Shown here piece by piece: positions 32,444 through 41,958 of a stretch of 64,000 bases of DNA. The stretch comes from 39-52-133 sp035531075 (lineage in GTDB: Bacteria > Pseudomonadota > Gammaproteobacteria > Burkholderiales > Gallionellaceae). How positions within the stretch are numbered: the first letter of the stretch is position 1; each line of letters opens with the position of its first letter. The position numbers and the translations under genes were made by a program. Under the pieces are notes generated by a model, which was not told the origin of the DNA, made no database searches, and worked only from the letters and a program-made list of their open reading frames with translations. The stretch is from NCBI GenBank assembly GCA_035531075.1, contig DATKTO010000020.1, positions 1 to 64,000 of the forward strand. The letters run 5' to 3'.

Positions 32444-33735
32444 CTCAATGCCCTCCACATTTTGTATGCATCTCCCACCAGCCCCGCCAGCGAGCGGCTG
32501 CGGGTAAAACTCCTGATAATTTCGCGTTCCTTGGTTTTCTTGTCCACGCCATCCACGGTGAGCATGGTGTGTGCGGCCTTGTTGACCAGCTCCGGATAGG
32601 TGGTGAAGAATTGCCGGTTGGCATGGAACACGCCGGGCATGTCCTTGTACTTGGCGAGGTCCTTCATCACAAAGCTGGCATCCAGTTTGGCGCGATACAC
32701 GGCGAGGTTTTTCCTGCTCATTTCCTTGCCCGACTGCTTCAGCTCGATCACCGTCTGTGCGGCCATCTGCCCGGTGGTCATCGCCAGGTTCGATCCTTCG
32801 CGGTGCACCGCATTGACGAACATGCCGGAGTCGCCGACGATCATCCAGCCATCGCCATAAATCTGCGGCATCGCCTTGAGGCCACCCTCGGGAATCAGGT
32901 GCGCGGTATATTCCTTCATCTCGCCGCCCTCAATCAGCGGCTTGATCGCCGGGTGTGCCTTCATCTTTTCCAGCAACAGGTAGGGCGACAGGCGCGTTTC
33001 CTTGAAGTCGGACAGCATGCAGCCGACACCAATGGTGACCGATTCATTATTGGTGTAGAGGAAGCCGGTACCCATCATGCCCTGCGTGATCTTGCCTATC
33101 ATTTCGATCACCACGCCCTCGCCTTCCTTCACGTTGAAGCGGCTTTCCAGCGTCTCCTGCGGCAGGAACAGAATCTCCTTCACCGCCAGCGCCACATCGC
33201 CGGGATTGATCTCGGGATGGAAGCCGGCCTTCTTCGCCAGCAGCGAATTCACGCCGTCGGCCAGGATCACGATGTCGGCTAAGATGTCGCCGTTCTCGCG
33301 GTCGGTGCGCACACCCACCACACGCTGTTTGTCCATGATGAGGTCGGTTACCGTGGTCTCGCAGATCACCAGCGCGCCGGCTTGCGACACCTTCTCCGAA
33401 AACCATTTGTCGAACTGCGCGCGCAGGATGGTGTAGCGGTTGTACGGCGTTTTGTTGAAGGCATCGGAACGGTAGTTGGTGCCGATATAGGAATCATCGT
33501 CCAGCACCCACATGCGCTGCTCGATGATGTGCCGCTCCAGCGGTGCTTCGTCGCGGAACTCCGGGATGATTTTTTCCAGCGCGTCAGAATACAGAATTGC
33601 TCCCTGCACGTTTTTGGAGCCAGGATATTCGCCGCGCTCGATCTGCAGCACGCTCAATCCGGCCTTGGACAGGGTATAGGCGGCCGCGTTACCGGAAGGC
33701 CCCGCACCGACTACGATGGCATCAAATTTTTCCAT
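32440..33735 (-). CDS. fixC: FixC flavoprotein-quinone oxidoreductase
   Basis: A 431-aa FAD protein homologous to electron-transfer-flavoprotein:quinone oxidoreductase. The dinucleotide fold AIVVGAGPSGNAAAYTLSKAG, the ERGEYPGSKN segment and GDSGMFVNAVHREGSNLA flavin motif are present. In FixABCX, electron bifurcation from NADH reduces quinone via FixC while ferredoxin or flavodoxin is reduced for nitrogenase. It lies 9 bases after fixB and couples to fixX. Confidence 0.96.
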   Translation of the reverse strand: MEKFDAIVVGAGPSGNAAAYTLSKAGLSVLQIERGEYPGSKNVQGAILYSDALEKIIPEFRDEAPLERHIIEQRMWVLDDDSYIGTNYRSDAFNKTPYNRYTILRAQFDKWFSEKVSQAGALVICETTVTDLIMDKQRVVGVRTDRENGDILADIVILADGVNSLLAKKAGFHPEINPGDVALAVKEILFLPQETLESRFNVKEGEGVVIEMIGKITQGMMGTGFLYTNNESVTIGVGCMLSDFKETRLSPYLLLEKMKAHPAIKPLIEGGEMKEYTAHLIPEGGLKAMPQIYGDGWMIVGDSGMFVNAVHREGSNLAMTTGQMAAQTVIELKQSGKEMSRKNLAVYRAKLDASFVMKDLAKYKDMPGVFHANRQFFTTYPELVNKAAHTMLTVDGVDKKTKEREIIRSFTRSRSLAGLVGDAYKMWRALR

Positions 33736-33744
33736 GATCTTCTC

Positions 33745-34839
33745 CTATGCGGCCACCGCTTCGCTGCTGCGGGCGGAAAGCTCTTTGCGAAATGCTTTGG
33801 TCAGGGCCGGCAATATAGTCATCGCATTGCCAACGATGCCGTAAGTGGCAAAATCGAAGATGGGCGCATTGGGGTCGGAGTTGATTGCGATAATCACATC
33901 CGACGCATCCATGCCGACACGGTGCTGGATCGCGCCGGATATACCTGCCGCGATATACAGCTTGGGCCGCACGGTCTTGCCGGTTTGCCCCACCTGACGC
34001 ATGGCCTCAACCCAGCCTGACTGCACCACCGGCCGCGTCGCGCCAACCTCTGCACCCAGCACCTTGGCCAGCTCCCAGATCAGCTGGAAATTCTCCTGTT
34101 TCTTGAGGCCCTTGCCGCCGGACACGATGATGTCGGCATACTCCAGGTTGACCTTGCTGGTGTTTGCATCGGGGATGAACTCCAGCACCTTGGTGATGAT
34201 GTCGGTCTCCAGCATCGACAGCTTGGCCTCAGTGATATTGCCGTTGCGCGTGGTGTCGCGCTTCGGCATCGCCATCACGCGCGGGCGTATCGTCGCCATC
34301 TGCGGACGGTAATTGAGCGTCTGGATGGTGCACAGCAGACTGCCGCCAAAGGTTGGGCGCGTCGCCAGCAGGCTGCGAATATCGACGTCGATATTGAGTT
34401 CGGTGCAATCAGCCGTCAGCCCGGTCAGCAGCGTGGTGGCCACACTGCCGGCCAGATCGCGCCCCAGCGTGGTGGCGCCGAGCAACAGAATCTCCGGCTT
34501 GTATGCGATGACCAGATCGGTCATCGCCTTGGTGAAGGGCTGGTTGCGGTAATCCTTGAGGATGGGATCTTCGATCAGATAGCAGTGATCCGCGCCGTGA
34601 TAGAACGCCTCCTGGCAGAAATTGCGCGTCGCCTCCCCCGGTGCGCCCATCACCACCCCGGCAACCTGCACACCCAGCTTGTCCGCCAGCTTGCGCGCCT
34701 CGCCCAGAAGCTCCCACGACACGGTATGCGGCGTGCCGCGCTCGTGCTCGATAAACACCCAGATACCGCGGTATTCGGCCAGCCTGGGGTCCAGCTCAAG
34801 CTTCTTTTTGCCGGCAGGTTTTTTGACTTCTTCGTTCAT
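33745..34839 (-). CDS. fixB: FixB, electron-transfer flavoprotein alpha-type subunit
   Basis: A 364-aa ETF-alpha homologue. The C-terminal FAD-binding domain shows SGGKGLKKQENFQLI, GATRPVVQSGWVEAMRQVGQTG, YIAAGISGAIQHRVGMDASD and INSDPNAPIFDFATYGIVGN. ATG 34839 gives the normal N-terminus; the frame to 34914 translates intergenic repeat DNA. FixA and FixB form the bifurcating flavoprotein. A 189-base gap with a palindromic repeat separates it from fixA. Confidence 0.95.
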   Translation of the reverse strand: MNEEVKKPAGKKKLELDPRLAEYRGIWVFIEHERGTPHTVSWELLGEARKLADKLGVQVAGVVMGAPGEATRNFCQEAFYHGADHCYLIEDPILKDYRNQPFTKAMTDLVIAYKPEILLLGATTLGRDLAGSVATTLLTGLTADCTELNIDVDIRSLLATRPTFGGSLLCTIQTLNYRPQMATIRPRVMAMPKRDTTRNGNITEAKLSMLETDIITKVLEFIPDANTSKVNLEYADIIVSGGKGLKKQENFQLIWELAKVLGAEVGATRPVVQSGWVEAMRQVGQTGKTVRPKLYIAAGISGAIQHRVGMDASDVIIAINSDPNAPIFDFATYGIVGNAMTILPALTKAFRKELSARSSEAVAA

Positions 34840-34914
34840 GATTCTTTCCTCGATTAAACCGCTACAGTCCACACCTTCCCGTAAGCACACGGGGCAGTCA
34901 CGCAACATTCCCAT

Positions 34915-34984
34915 CCGTTCGCCCTGAGCCTGTCGAAGGGCATTGATTTGGCGGCTAGTGGTTCGACAAGCTCACCACGAACGG
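34915..34984. repeat. Dispersed palindromic repeat, family B (fixA-fixB gap)
   Basis: Two half-related units, one beginning CCGTTCGCCCTGAGCCTGTC and the other ending CTCACCACGAACGG, form a long imperfect inverted repeat. It is the same family as the unit at 23515-23547 and lies in the only sizeable gap of the fix operon. Confidence 0.65.
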
Positions 34985-35028
34985 TCAGGTGAAAATTATT
35001 GGTGGGCGGAATGAATTTCTCATCACAC

Positions 35029-35877
35029 TCAACCCGCGCTCTTTTCCAGCTCTTCACGCACATGCGGGAACTTGGTAAACATGCGCATCAACAGCGCCCC
35101 GGCCAGATCCTGCGGCTCGTTGCTCTCGGTCCGCACCATCTCGGCCTTCACCGTTTTCGGGCTGGGCGCGAACACCTTGCTCACCACGGTGGGCGAACCC
35201 TTGAGGCCGATCTTGCTGACGTCTTCAATGCCCGCCATCACACGGTCCCATTTTTTAACAGTGGTGCGCGCGGCGCGGATCATGCTGGGCATGGTGGCAA
35301 ATCGCATCTCGTTGCTGCCTTCCAGCATGGTGACCAGACTGGGCAAACGCGTCTTCAGCAACTGCACGCCGCCTTCGGAACGGCGCTGCACCACGATCTC
35401 CTTCTTGTCGGTGTTCACGCTGACGATGCTGGAGATGTAGGTGAGCAGCTCGATATTCATGCGCTTGGCGATGCCGGGGCCGACCTGCGCGGTATCACCG
35501 TCTATGGTCTGCTTGCCGGTGAACACCAGATCCACTGGGCTGCTTTTCTCGATCTGGCGGATGGCGGAAGCCAGCGCGAACGAAGTCGCCAAAGTGTCGG
35601 CACCGGCGAAGGCACGGTCGGTCACCAGGATGGCATCATCCGCACCGAACGACAGCGCCTTGCGCAGCGCGTTTTCGGCTTGCGGCGGGCCCATGGTGAT
35701 GACGGTGACGAAGCCGCCAAACTTGTCCTTGATGCGCAGCGCCTCTTCCAGCGCGAACAGGTCGTAGGGGTTGATGATGGCCGGCACGCCCTGGCGCATG
35801 ATGGTGTTGGTCACCGGATGCACGCGAATCTGCGCCGAGTCCGGCACTTGCTTGATACACACCACAATATGGATCAT
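35029..35877 (-). CDS. fixA: FixA, electron-transfer flavoprotein beta-type subunit
   Basis: A 282-aa ETF-beta homologue, partner of FixB. The N-terminal MIHIVVCIKQVPDSAQIRVH, INPYDLFALEEALRIKD and ITMGPPQAENALRKALSFGADDAILVTD are diagnostic, and LVFTGKQTIDGDTAQVGPGIA forms the nucleotide loop. ATG 35877 follows nifW by 15 bases with a GAGAGGA site. It starts the fixABCX segment of the nifV operon. Confidence 0.95.
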   Translation of the reverse strand: MIHIVVCIKQVPDSAQIRVHPVTNTIMRQGVPAIINPYDLFALEEALRIKDKFGGFVTVITMGPPQAENALRKALSFGADDAILVTDRAFAGADTLATSFALASAIRQIEKSSPVDLVFTGKQTIDGDTAQVGPGIAKRMNIELLTYISSIVSVNTDKKEIVVQRRSEGGVQLLKTRLPSLVTMLEGSNEMRFATMPSMIRAARTTVKKWDRVMAGIEDVSKIGLKGSPTVVSKVFAPSPKTVKAEMVRTESNEPQDLAGALLMRMFTKFPHVREELEKSAG

Positions 35878-35892
35878 TTCAATATCCTCTCT

Positions 35893-36222
35893 TTATCCGC
35901 GTGGCGGCAGCGAAGCGCGCAGGCTGTCCACGCTGAATGTCTTCACACCGGTCGCATCCTGAAACACCTTGAACACCTTTTGTGTCGCGGCATCCGAATT
36001 TACAAAATCTCCATAAGCGCGTTGCAACAGCGCCCTGTATTCCGCCCAGCTCTCCGCCTCGCCACCGCCCTTGAATTTGTGCAGTGCCATGTACTGGTTG
36101 AAGCGCTTGAGTATGTGCAAGCGGTTGACATTGACCACATGCTGCTCAAAATCCACTTCCAGAAAATTCAGAAACTCTTCCGCCGAAGAAAGATTTTCCA
36201 GTATATTTTTGATTTCACTCAC
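35893..36222 (-). CDS. nifW: Nitrogenase-stabilising protein NifW
   Basis: A 109-aa helical protein matching NifW, which associates with the MoFe protein and protects it from oxygen damage. The segments LSSAEEFLNFLEVDFEQHVVN, RLHILKRFNQYM and YRALLQRAYGDFVNSDAATQKVFKVF are typical. It starts at GTG 36222 with a full AAGGAGG site, 12 bases after the nifV stop. Confidence 0.92.
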   Translation of the reverse strand: MSEIKNILENLSSAEEFLNFLEVDFEQHVVNVNRLHILKRFNQYMALHKFKGGGEAESWAEYRALLQRAYGDFVNSDAATQKVFKVFQDATGVKTFSVDSLRASLPPRG

Positions 36223-36234
36223 GCTGATACCTCC

Positions 36235-37389
36235 TTACGAATGGACTGCTGTATATGGCACGGTCTCGAAATAAATCTGCTGTAAATCATCCTGCTCAGG
36301 CGAATGCTTGGTGCGATAGGAAAACTCGCGCACCTTGGACAGGATCATCTGCGCCTCGCCTTGCGACAGCACGATGCCCATTTCAGCATAAGCCCTGATC
36401 ACCGCGCTGGTGCCGGAATGCTTGCCCAGCACCAGGCGGTGCGCCATGCCGACCTCGGACGGATCGAACGCCTGGTAATTGCGCGGATTTTTCAGCAAAC
36501 CATCCACATGGATTCCCGATTCGTGGGTGAACACGCCCGAGCCGATGATGCTCTTGTTCACTGCCACCTCCCGCCCGGAAGCCGCGGCGACCATGCGCGA
36601 CAAGGCGTGGTAAGCGCGCATATCCACCCCGCTCTCGATGTCCTGAATGTGGCGCAACGCCATCACTACCTCTTCCAGCGGCGCATTGCCGGCGCGCTCG
36701 CCCAGTCCATTCACCGTGGTGTTCACATGGGTTGCGCCCGCGCGCACCGCCGCCAGCGAATTCGCGGTGGCCATGCCGAAATCATCGTGCGCGTGAATTT
36801 CAATCTGCATATCCACCGACTTACGCAATAACTCGATACGGTTGTACGTTCCGAAGGGATCGAGCATGCCCAGCGTGTCGGCAAAGCGGAATCGCAAGGC
36901 ACCGCTATCCTGCGCGGCGGCAGCAACGCGGCGCACAAAATCAATATCCGCACGCGACGAATCCTCGCCGCCCACACACACGAAATAACCCATGTCCGCA
37001 GCCCTGCGCACATACTCGCGCACCGTGCGCAACACCCATTCCCGGTCCTTGCCCAGCTTTTGCTCAATATGAATATCGGAAACCGAAATCGACAAATTGA
37101 CCCAATCCACGCGGCAACGCGAGATGGCTGCCAGATCGTTCTCATGCATGCGCCCCCATACCATCAGCCCGGCCTGCAATTCCTCCGAGGCGATCGCATT
37201 GATGATTTCACACTCCGCATCGCCCATCACCGGCACACCCACTTCCAGTTCGGACACGCCCGCTGCCACCAGCGCATGCGATATGGCGATCTTCTCCTCG
37301 GCATTGAATGCAACCCCCGCCGTCTGCTCACCATCGCGCAGCGTCGTGTCGTTGATCGTGACCATACTGGTGTAATGTTCTTCGTACAT
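36235..37389 (-). CDS. nifV: Homocitrate synthase NifV
   Basis: A 384-aa DRE-TIM aldolase-type enzyme that condenses acetyl-CoA and 2-oxoglutarate to homocitrate, the organic ligand of FeMo-cofactor. The metal and catalytic motifs INDTTLRDGEQTAGVAF, EIHAHDDFGMATANSLAA and HVNTTVNGLGERAGNAPLEEV are intact, with HESGIHVDG further on. ATG 37389 has a GAGGAG site; the longer frame to 37461 runs over the sigma-54 promoter. It is the first gene of the minus-strand operon continuing through nifW and fixABCX. Confidence 0.97.
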   Translation of the reverse strand: MYEEHYTSMVTINDTTLRDGEQTAGVAFNAEEKIAISHALVAAGVSELEVGVPVMGDAECEIINAIASEELQAGLMVWGRMHENDLAAISRCRVDWVNLSISVSDIHIEQKLGKDREWVLRTVREYVRRAADMGYFVCVGGEDSSRADIDFVRRVAAAAQDSGALRFRFADTLGMLDPFGTYNRIELLRKSVDMQIEIHAHDDFGMATANSLAAVRAGATHVNTTVNGLGERAGNAPLEEVVMALRHIQDIESGVDMRAYHALSRMVAAASGREVAVNKSIIGSGVFTHESGIHVDGLLKNPRNYQAFDPSEVGMAHRLVLGKHSGTSAVIRAYAEMGIVLSQGEAQMILSKVREFSYRTKHSPEQDDLQQIYFETVPYTAVHS

Positions 37390-37441
37390 GTTGTGCTCCT
37401 CTCGCCAGTAGAACGTTTGTGGTGCTCTCGCCCTGATAGAC

Positions 37442-37457
37442 AGCAACAACTGTGCCA
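37442..37457 (-). promoter_or_regulatory. Sigma-54 promoter of the nifV-nifW-fix operon
   Basis: On the minus strand TGGCACAGTTGTTGCT is a full consensus match, 53 bases upstream of the nifV ATG. Confidence 0.9.
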
Positions 37458-37486
37458 CCATATGAACAGGCAGTTTTATTTATACA

Positions 37487-37499
37487 AATCAATAAGATA
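37487..37499 (+). promoter_or_regulatory. Possible IHF site in the nifV control region
   Basis: AATCAATAAGATA fits WATCAANNNNTTR with one mismatch, between the NifA site and the nifV promoter. Confidence 0.35.
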
Positions 37500-37552
37500 T
37501 GTTTTTTTAAACGGAGAGACAGCGGCAGCACAAAACAGACAAACGGAGGGTT

Positions 37553-37568
37553 TGTAGGATTTGCGACA
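37553..37568 (-). promoter_or_regulatory. NifA upstream activator site for nifV
   Basis: TGTAGGATTTGCGACA (plus-strand reading) is an exact TGT-N10-ACA match, 96 bases upstream of the nifV -24 element. Confidence 0.8.
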
Positions 37569-37590
37569 AGAGGGAATGCGTGGAGATAAC

Positions 37591-37613
37591 GGCATGAATC
37601 ATGGATTCATGCC
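37591..37613. repeat. Perfect 10-bp palindrome upstream of the nifV UAS
   Basis: GGCATGAATC and GATTCATGCC are separated by ATG. It could be an operator or a hairpin at the end of the small gene at 37755; nothing decides between these. Confidence 0.4.
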
Positions 37614-37712
37614 GCAGCTCACAACAGGTGAAGGCCGCAATGGCAAATCCCCACTCGCCCCCTTTAACAAGCGGAGACGCGGCCCAGCTAGCCCCTTGCG
37701 CCTACGACCTTT

Positions 37713-37758
37713 GTAGGTCGGGCTTTAGCCCGACATGTCGGGTTGAAACCCGACCTAC
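37713..37758. repeat. Dispersed palindromic repeat, family C
   Basis: GTAGGTCGGG and CCCGACCTAC frame two inner hairpins (GTCGGGCTTTAGCCCGAC and GTCGGGTTGAAACCCGAC). This is a widespread REP-like element. Its right end supplies the TAG stop codon of the small gene at 37755-38099. Confidence 0.8.
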
Positions 37759-38099
37759 GAGATTAAGATTGGGGAGCCAGCGGCAGCACTCAAGGTTGCC
37801 GAAACAAATTCGGCCCGGGCGGCCGCATTGTTGTCCTTGCCGTTCGCCTCGCACCAGGCAAAAAAATCCTGCGGGACGATGTGGCATTCGACTGCGCGCA
37901 CGCCGGAACGTTGCAGCTCGCGCCGCGCCTGGATGGCCATCTTTTCCCACGCTGGAAAGCTATCCTCGAAACATTCGGAGTCTGTTGCCGTAGCCTTTAC
38001 CTGGGCCCAGGTTTCTGCTGTATACCAGGTGACGCCTGCCAGGATGGACTGGTTACGTTGCTTTGCTCTCAGGCGCTGCAGGAGTGAAGGTTTGCGCAT
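37755..38099 (-). CDS. Hypothetical protein, possibly truncated by a repeat
   Basis: A 114-aa helical protein (RAKQRNQSILAGVTWYTAETW, then CFEDSFPAWEKMAIQARREL and AVECHIVPQDFFAWCEANG). No family recognised. The stop codon comes from the family C repeat that abuts the gene, so the original C-terminus may have been lost. It lies between nifS-erpA and nifV on the same strand, upstream of the nifV promoter. Whether it is nif-regulated is not visible; no sigma-54 site was found before it. Confidence 0.6.
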   Translation of the reverse strand: MRKPSLLQRLRAKQRNQSILAGVTWYTAETWAQVKATATDSECFEDSFPAWEKMAIQARRELQRSGVRAVECHIVPQDFFAWCEANGKDNNAAARAEFVSATLSAAAGSPILIS

Positions 38100-38315
38100 G
38101 TTTTAAAGTACCTGTTGTAGTTTGTCCATTGCAATGCAGCGCGAGACGAGAACTTCAGCCACGCACTTATGAATGCCGGTCGAGCATGAGCCGGACGTCA
38201 TGTGAAATTTCATCGCAAATATCCAACATTAAATATCAAAAAAAATACGCACCACTGGCTTGAATGATGCGTACAAAGACCGCATAGCGGCCAGGAGCTC
38301 AGTTACAAAATATAT

Positions 38316-38333
38316 CTGCCATGCATACGGCAG
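38316..38333 (-). terminator. Possible terminator after erpA
   Basis: On the minus strand, CTGCC and GGCAG enclose an eight-base loop and are followed by ATATATTTT, 10 bases after the erpA stop. The stem is short, so termination is uncertain. Confidence 0.35.
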
Positions 38334-38342
38334 GTGTTGCGG

Positions 38343-38678
38343 TTAAACAGAGAACGACGAGCCACAACCGCAGGTGGAGGTCGCATTGGGGTTATTGATG
38401 ACAAAGCGCGCGCCTTCCAGCCCTTCCAGATAGTCGATGGAGGCACCCGCCAGATACTGGAAGCTCATCGCGTCGACCAGCAGGGACACGGCATTCTTTT
38501 CGATCACGGTATCGTCCTCGTTCACCACTTCGTCGAAAGCGAAGTTGTACTCGAAGCCTGAACAGCCGCCACCGGAAACATAGATTCGCAGCTTGAGGTT
38601 AAGGTTGCCTTCTTCCTGTATCAGCTCGCTCACCTTGCTGGCGGCGCTGTCGGTAAAATCTATCAATGCTTCAGTCAT
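38343..38678 (-). CDS. A-type iron-sulfur carrier (ErpA/IscA family)
   Basis: A 111-aa A-type carrier with the three conserved cysteines Cys39 (SGGGCSGFEY), Cys103 and Cys105 (TSTCGCGSSFSV). Such proteins accept clusters from a scaffold and insert them into targets. The sequence is close to ErpA in length and motif spacing. It follows nifS by 30 bases and shares its sigma-54 promoter, so it probably serves nitrogenase maturation. A second A-type protein is at 43842. Confidence 0.92.
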   Translation of the reverse strand: MTEALIDFTDSAASKVSELIQEEGNLNLKLRIYVSGGGCSGFEYNFAFDEVVNEDDTVIEKNAVSLLVDAMSFQYLAGASIDYLEGLEGARFVINNPNATSTCGCGSSFSV

Positions 38679-38708
38679 CTCTTATTCTCCGGGTTGGTTG
38701 TTCAATAC

Positions 38709-39884
38709 TCAAACTTGTGTTGCCATCTGCAGCGCACGCTCGCGCAGTTGTGCGACCGTGCGCCTGACCAGCTGCACGGTCTGCCCAATCTGCTGCTCGG
38801 TGGTGTAACGGCCAAGGGAAAAGCGGATGGCGCTGTGCGCCAGCTCATCGCTGCGCCCCAGCGCACGCAGCACATGGGAAGGCGCCACGCTGCCCGAGCC
38901 GCAGGCTGAGCCGCTGGAAACGGCGATACCGTCCAGGGACTTGAGCAGCAATTCGCCCACCACAAAATTAAAGCTGAGGTTGAGGATGTGCGGCACATGC
39001 TGTGCAAGGTCGCCGTTCACATACACCTCTTCTATCGTCAGCAGCCCCTGCAGGAGTTTGTCGCGCAGCTTGCGGACGCGTGCATTTTCAAGATCCATCT
39101 CGTTGCGCGCCAGGCGAAATGCCTCGCCCATGCCGACGATCTGGTGCGTCGCCAGCGTGCCGGAACGGAAACCCCGTTCATGCCCGCCGCCGTGCATCTG
39201 CGCTTGCAGCTGGATGCGCGGCTTGCACCGCATGTAGAGCGCGCCTATGCCTTTCGGGCCGTAAGTCTTGTGCGCGGAAAAGCTCATCAGGTCGACCGGC
39301 AGAGTATCGAGATTGATGTCTACTTTACCTGTGGCCTGCGCCGCATCGACATGGAACAGCACACCTTTTTCGCGACAGACTGCCCCTAAGGCAGCGATGT
39401 CCTGTATCACGCCGATCTCGTTATTCACCAGCATGACGCTGGCGAGGATGGTGTCTGGACGCAGCGCCGCCTTGAATTTGGCGGTGTCGAGCAGGCCGTT
39501 TGCTTCCACTTCAAGATAGGTCGCGCTGTAACCCTGTCTTTCCAGCTCGTGCACGCTGTCGAGCACGGCCTTGTGTTCGGTTTGCACGGTGACGATATGC
39601 CTGCCCTTGCCTGAGTAAAATTGTGCCGCGCCTTTGAGCGCGAGGTTGTTCGATTCTGTCGCGCCTGAGGTCCACACGATTTCTTTTGGTTCGCAATGCA
39701 CCAATGCGGCCACTTCCGCGCGCGCCTGTTCCACCGCCTCCAGCGCCTGCAGGCCATAGGCGTGCGCACGCGAAGCCGGATTGCCGAAGTGCTCGCACAG
39801 GTAGGGAATCATCTTCTGCGCGACACGCGGATCGAGCGGCGTGGTCGCGGCGTAATCCAGATAGATCGGCAATACGGTTTCCAT
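38709..39884 (-). CDS. nifS: Cysteine desulfurase NifS (IscS-type)
   Basis: A 391-aa PLP enzyme that takes sulfur from cysteine for iron-sulfur cluster assembly. Lys206 in SFSAHKTYGPKG is the PLP lysine and Cys328 in SSGSACGSGS carries the persulfide; both numbers coincide with those of E. coli IscS. The loop and ALGRSDELAHSAIRFSLGR end are IscS-like, so the enzyme is a nif-regulated IscS-type protein. ATG 39884 is used; the frame to 39944 crosses the sigma-54 promoter. No nifU is seen in the window. Confidence 0.94.
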   Translation of the reverse strand: METVLPIYLDYAATTPLDPRVAQKMIPYLCEHFGNPASRAHAYGLQALEAVEQARAEVAALVHCEPKEIVWTSGATESNNLALKGAAQFYSGKGRHIVTVQTEHKAVLDSVHELERQGYSATYLEVEANGLLDTAKFKAALRPDTILASVMLVNNEIGVIQDIAALGAVCREKGVLFHVDAAQATGKVDINLDTLPVDLMSFSAHKTYGPKGIGALYMRCKPRIQLQAQMHGGGHERGFRSGTLATHQIVGMGEAFRLARNEMDLENARVRKLRDKLLQGLLTIEEVYVNGDLAQHVPHILNLSFNFVVGELLLKSLDGIAVSSGSACGSGSVAPSHVLRALGRSDELAHSAIRFSLGRYTTEQQIGQTVQLVRRTVAQLRERALQMATQV

Positions 39885-39917
39885 GTTCGTGCCTTTGTGT
39901 TTGCTCCCTCCACCTTC

Positions 39918-39933
39918 AGCAAGAGCTGTGCCA
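39918..39933 (-). promoter_or_regulatory. Sigma-54 promoter of nifS-erpA
   Basis: Minus-strand TGGCACAGCTCTTGCT is a full consensus match, 34 bases upstream of the nifS ATG. Confidence 0.9.
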
Positions 39934-39988
39934 AAAACTAACAAGCTGTTTTTTCTAGCTTTGTCATCCAGTTACGAACTGTTGCATT

Positions 39989-40004
39989 TGTTGCATATCG
40001 AACA
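39989..40004. promoter_or_regulatory. NifA site between divergent nifS and nifA promoters
   Basis: TGTTGCATATCGAACA is an exact TGT-N10-ACA match. It lies 56 bases from the nifS -24 element and 54 bases from the candidate nifA -24 element, so one site could serve both. Confidence 0.75.
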
Positions 40005-40058
40005 AAACCGACAACTTTATATATGCCGCATTTGCGCATAGCGCCCGCTCCTCAATTT

Positions 40059-40074
40059 AGGCATGCATATTGCT
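40059..40074 (+). promoter_or_regulatory. Candidate sigma-54 promoter of nifA
   Basis: AGGCATGCATATTGCT keeps the essential GG and GC at the correct spacing but lacks the leading T of TGGCAC. It is 34 bases before the GTG start of nifA. Confidence 0.6.
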
Positions 40075-40107
40075 TGGAACTAGCTTAAGTAATAAGAGGA
40101 GCAAATA

Positions 40108-41751
<1,644 letters not shown>

Positions 41752-41815
41752 GAATATTCTTTTTCTGTTCGCATCAGCTCCTGTCTTAACTTTTGTAGCA
41801 AATCAAACCGAACAC

Positions 41816-41831
41816 TGTCGCATTGCTTACA
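41816..41831 (+). promoter_or_regulatory. NifA upstream activator site for nifB
   Basis: TGTCGCATTGCTTACA is an exact TGT-N10-ACA match, 62 bases upstream of the nifB -24 element. Confidence 0.85.
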
Positions 41832-41892
41832 GCCGTTTGTGTTCACCACTGACCAAGATACCTATCCTGCTGATACTGCTTGTTTTTTTATT

Positions 41893-41908
41893 TGGCACGA
41901 GACTTGCT
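41893..41908 (+). promoter_or_regulatory. Sigma-54 promoter of the nifB operon
   Basis: TGGCACGAGACTTGCT is a full consensus match, 51 bases before the nifB ATG. Confidence 0.92.
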
Positions 41909-41958
41909 AAATAGAAACTGAGGCAATACAAACCGCGTTATCACTTATCGAGGTCAGC

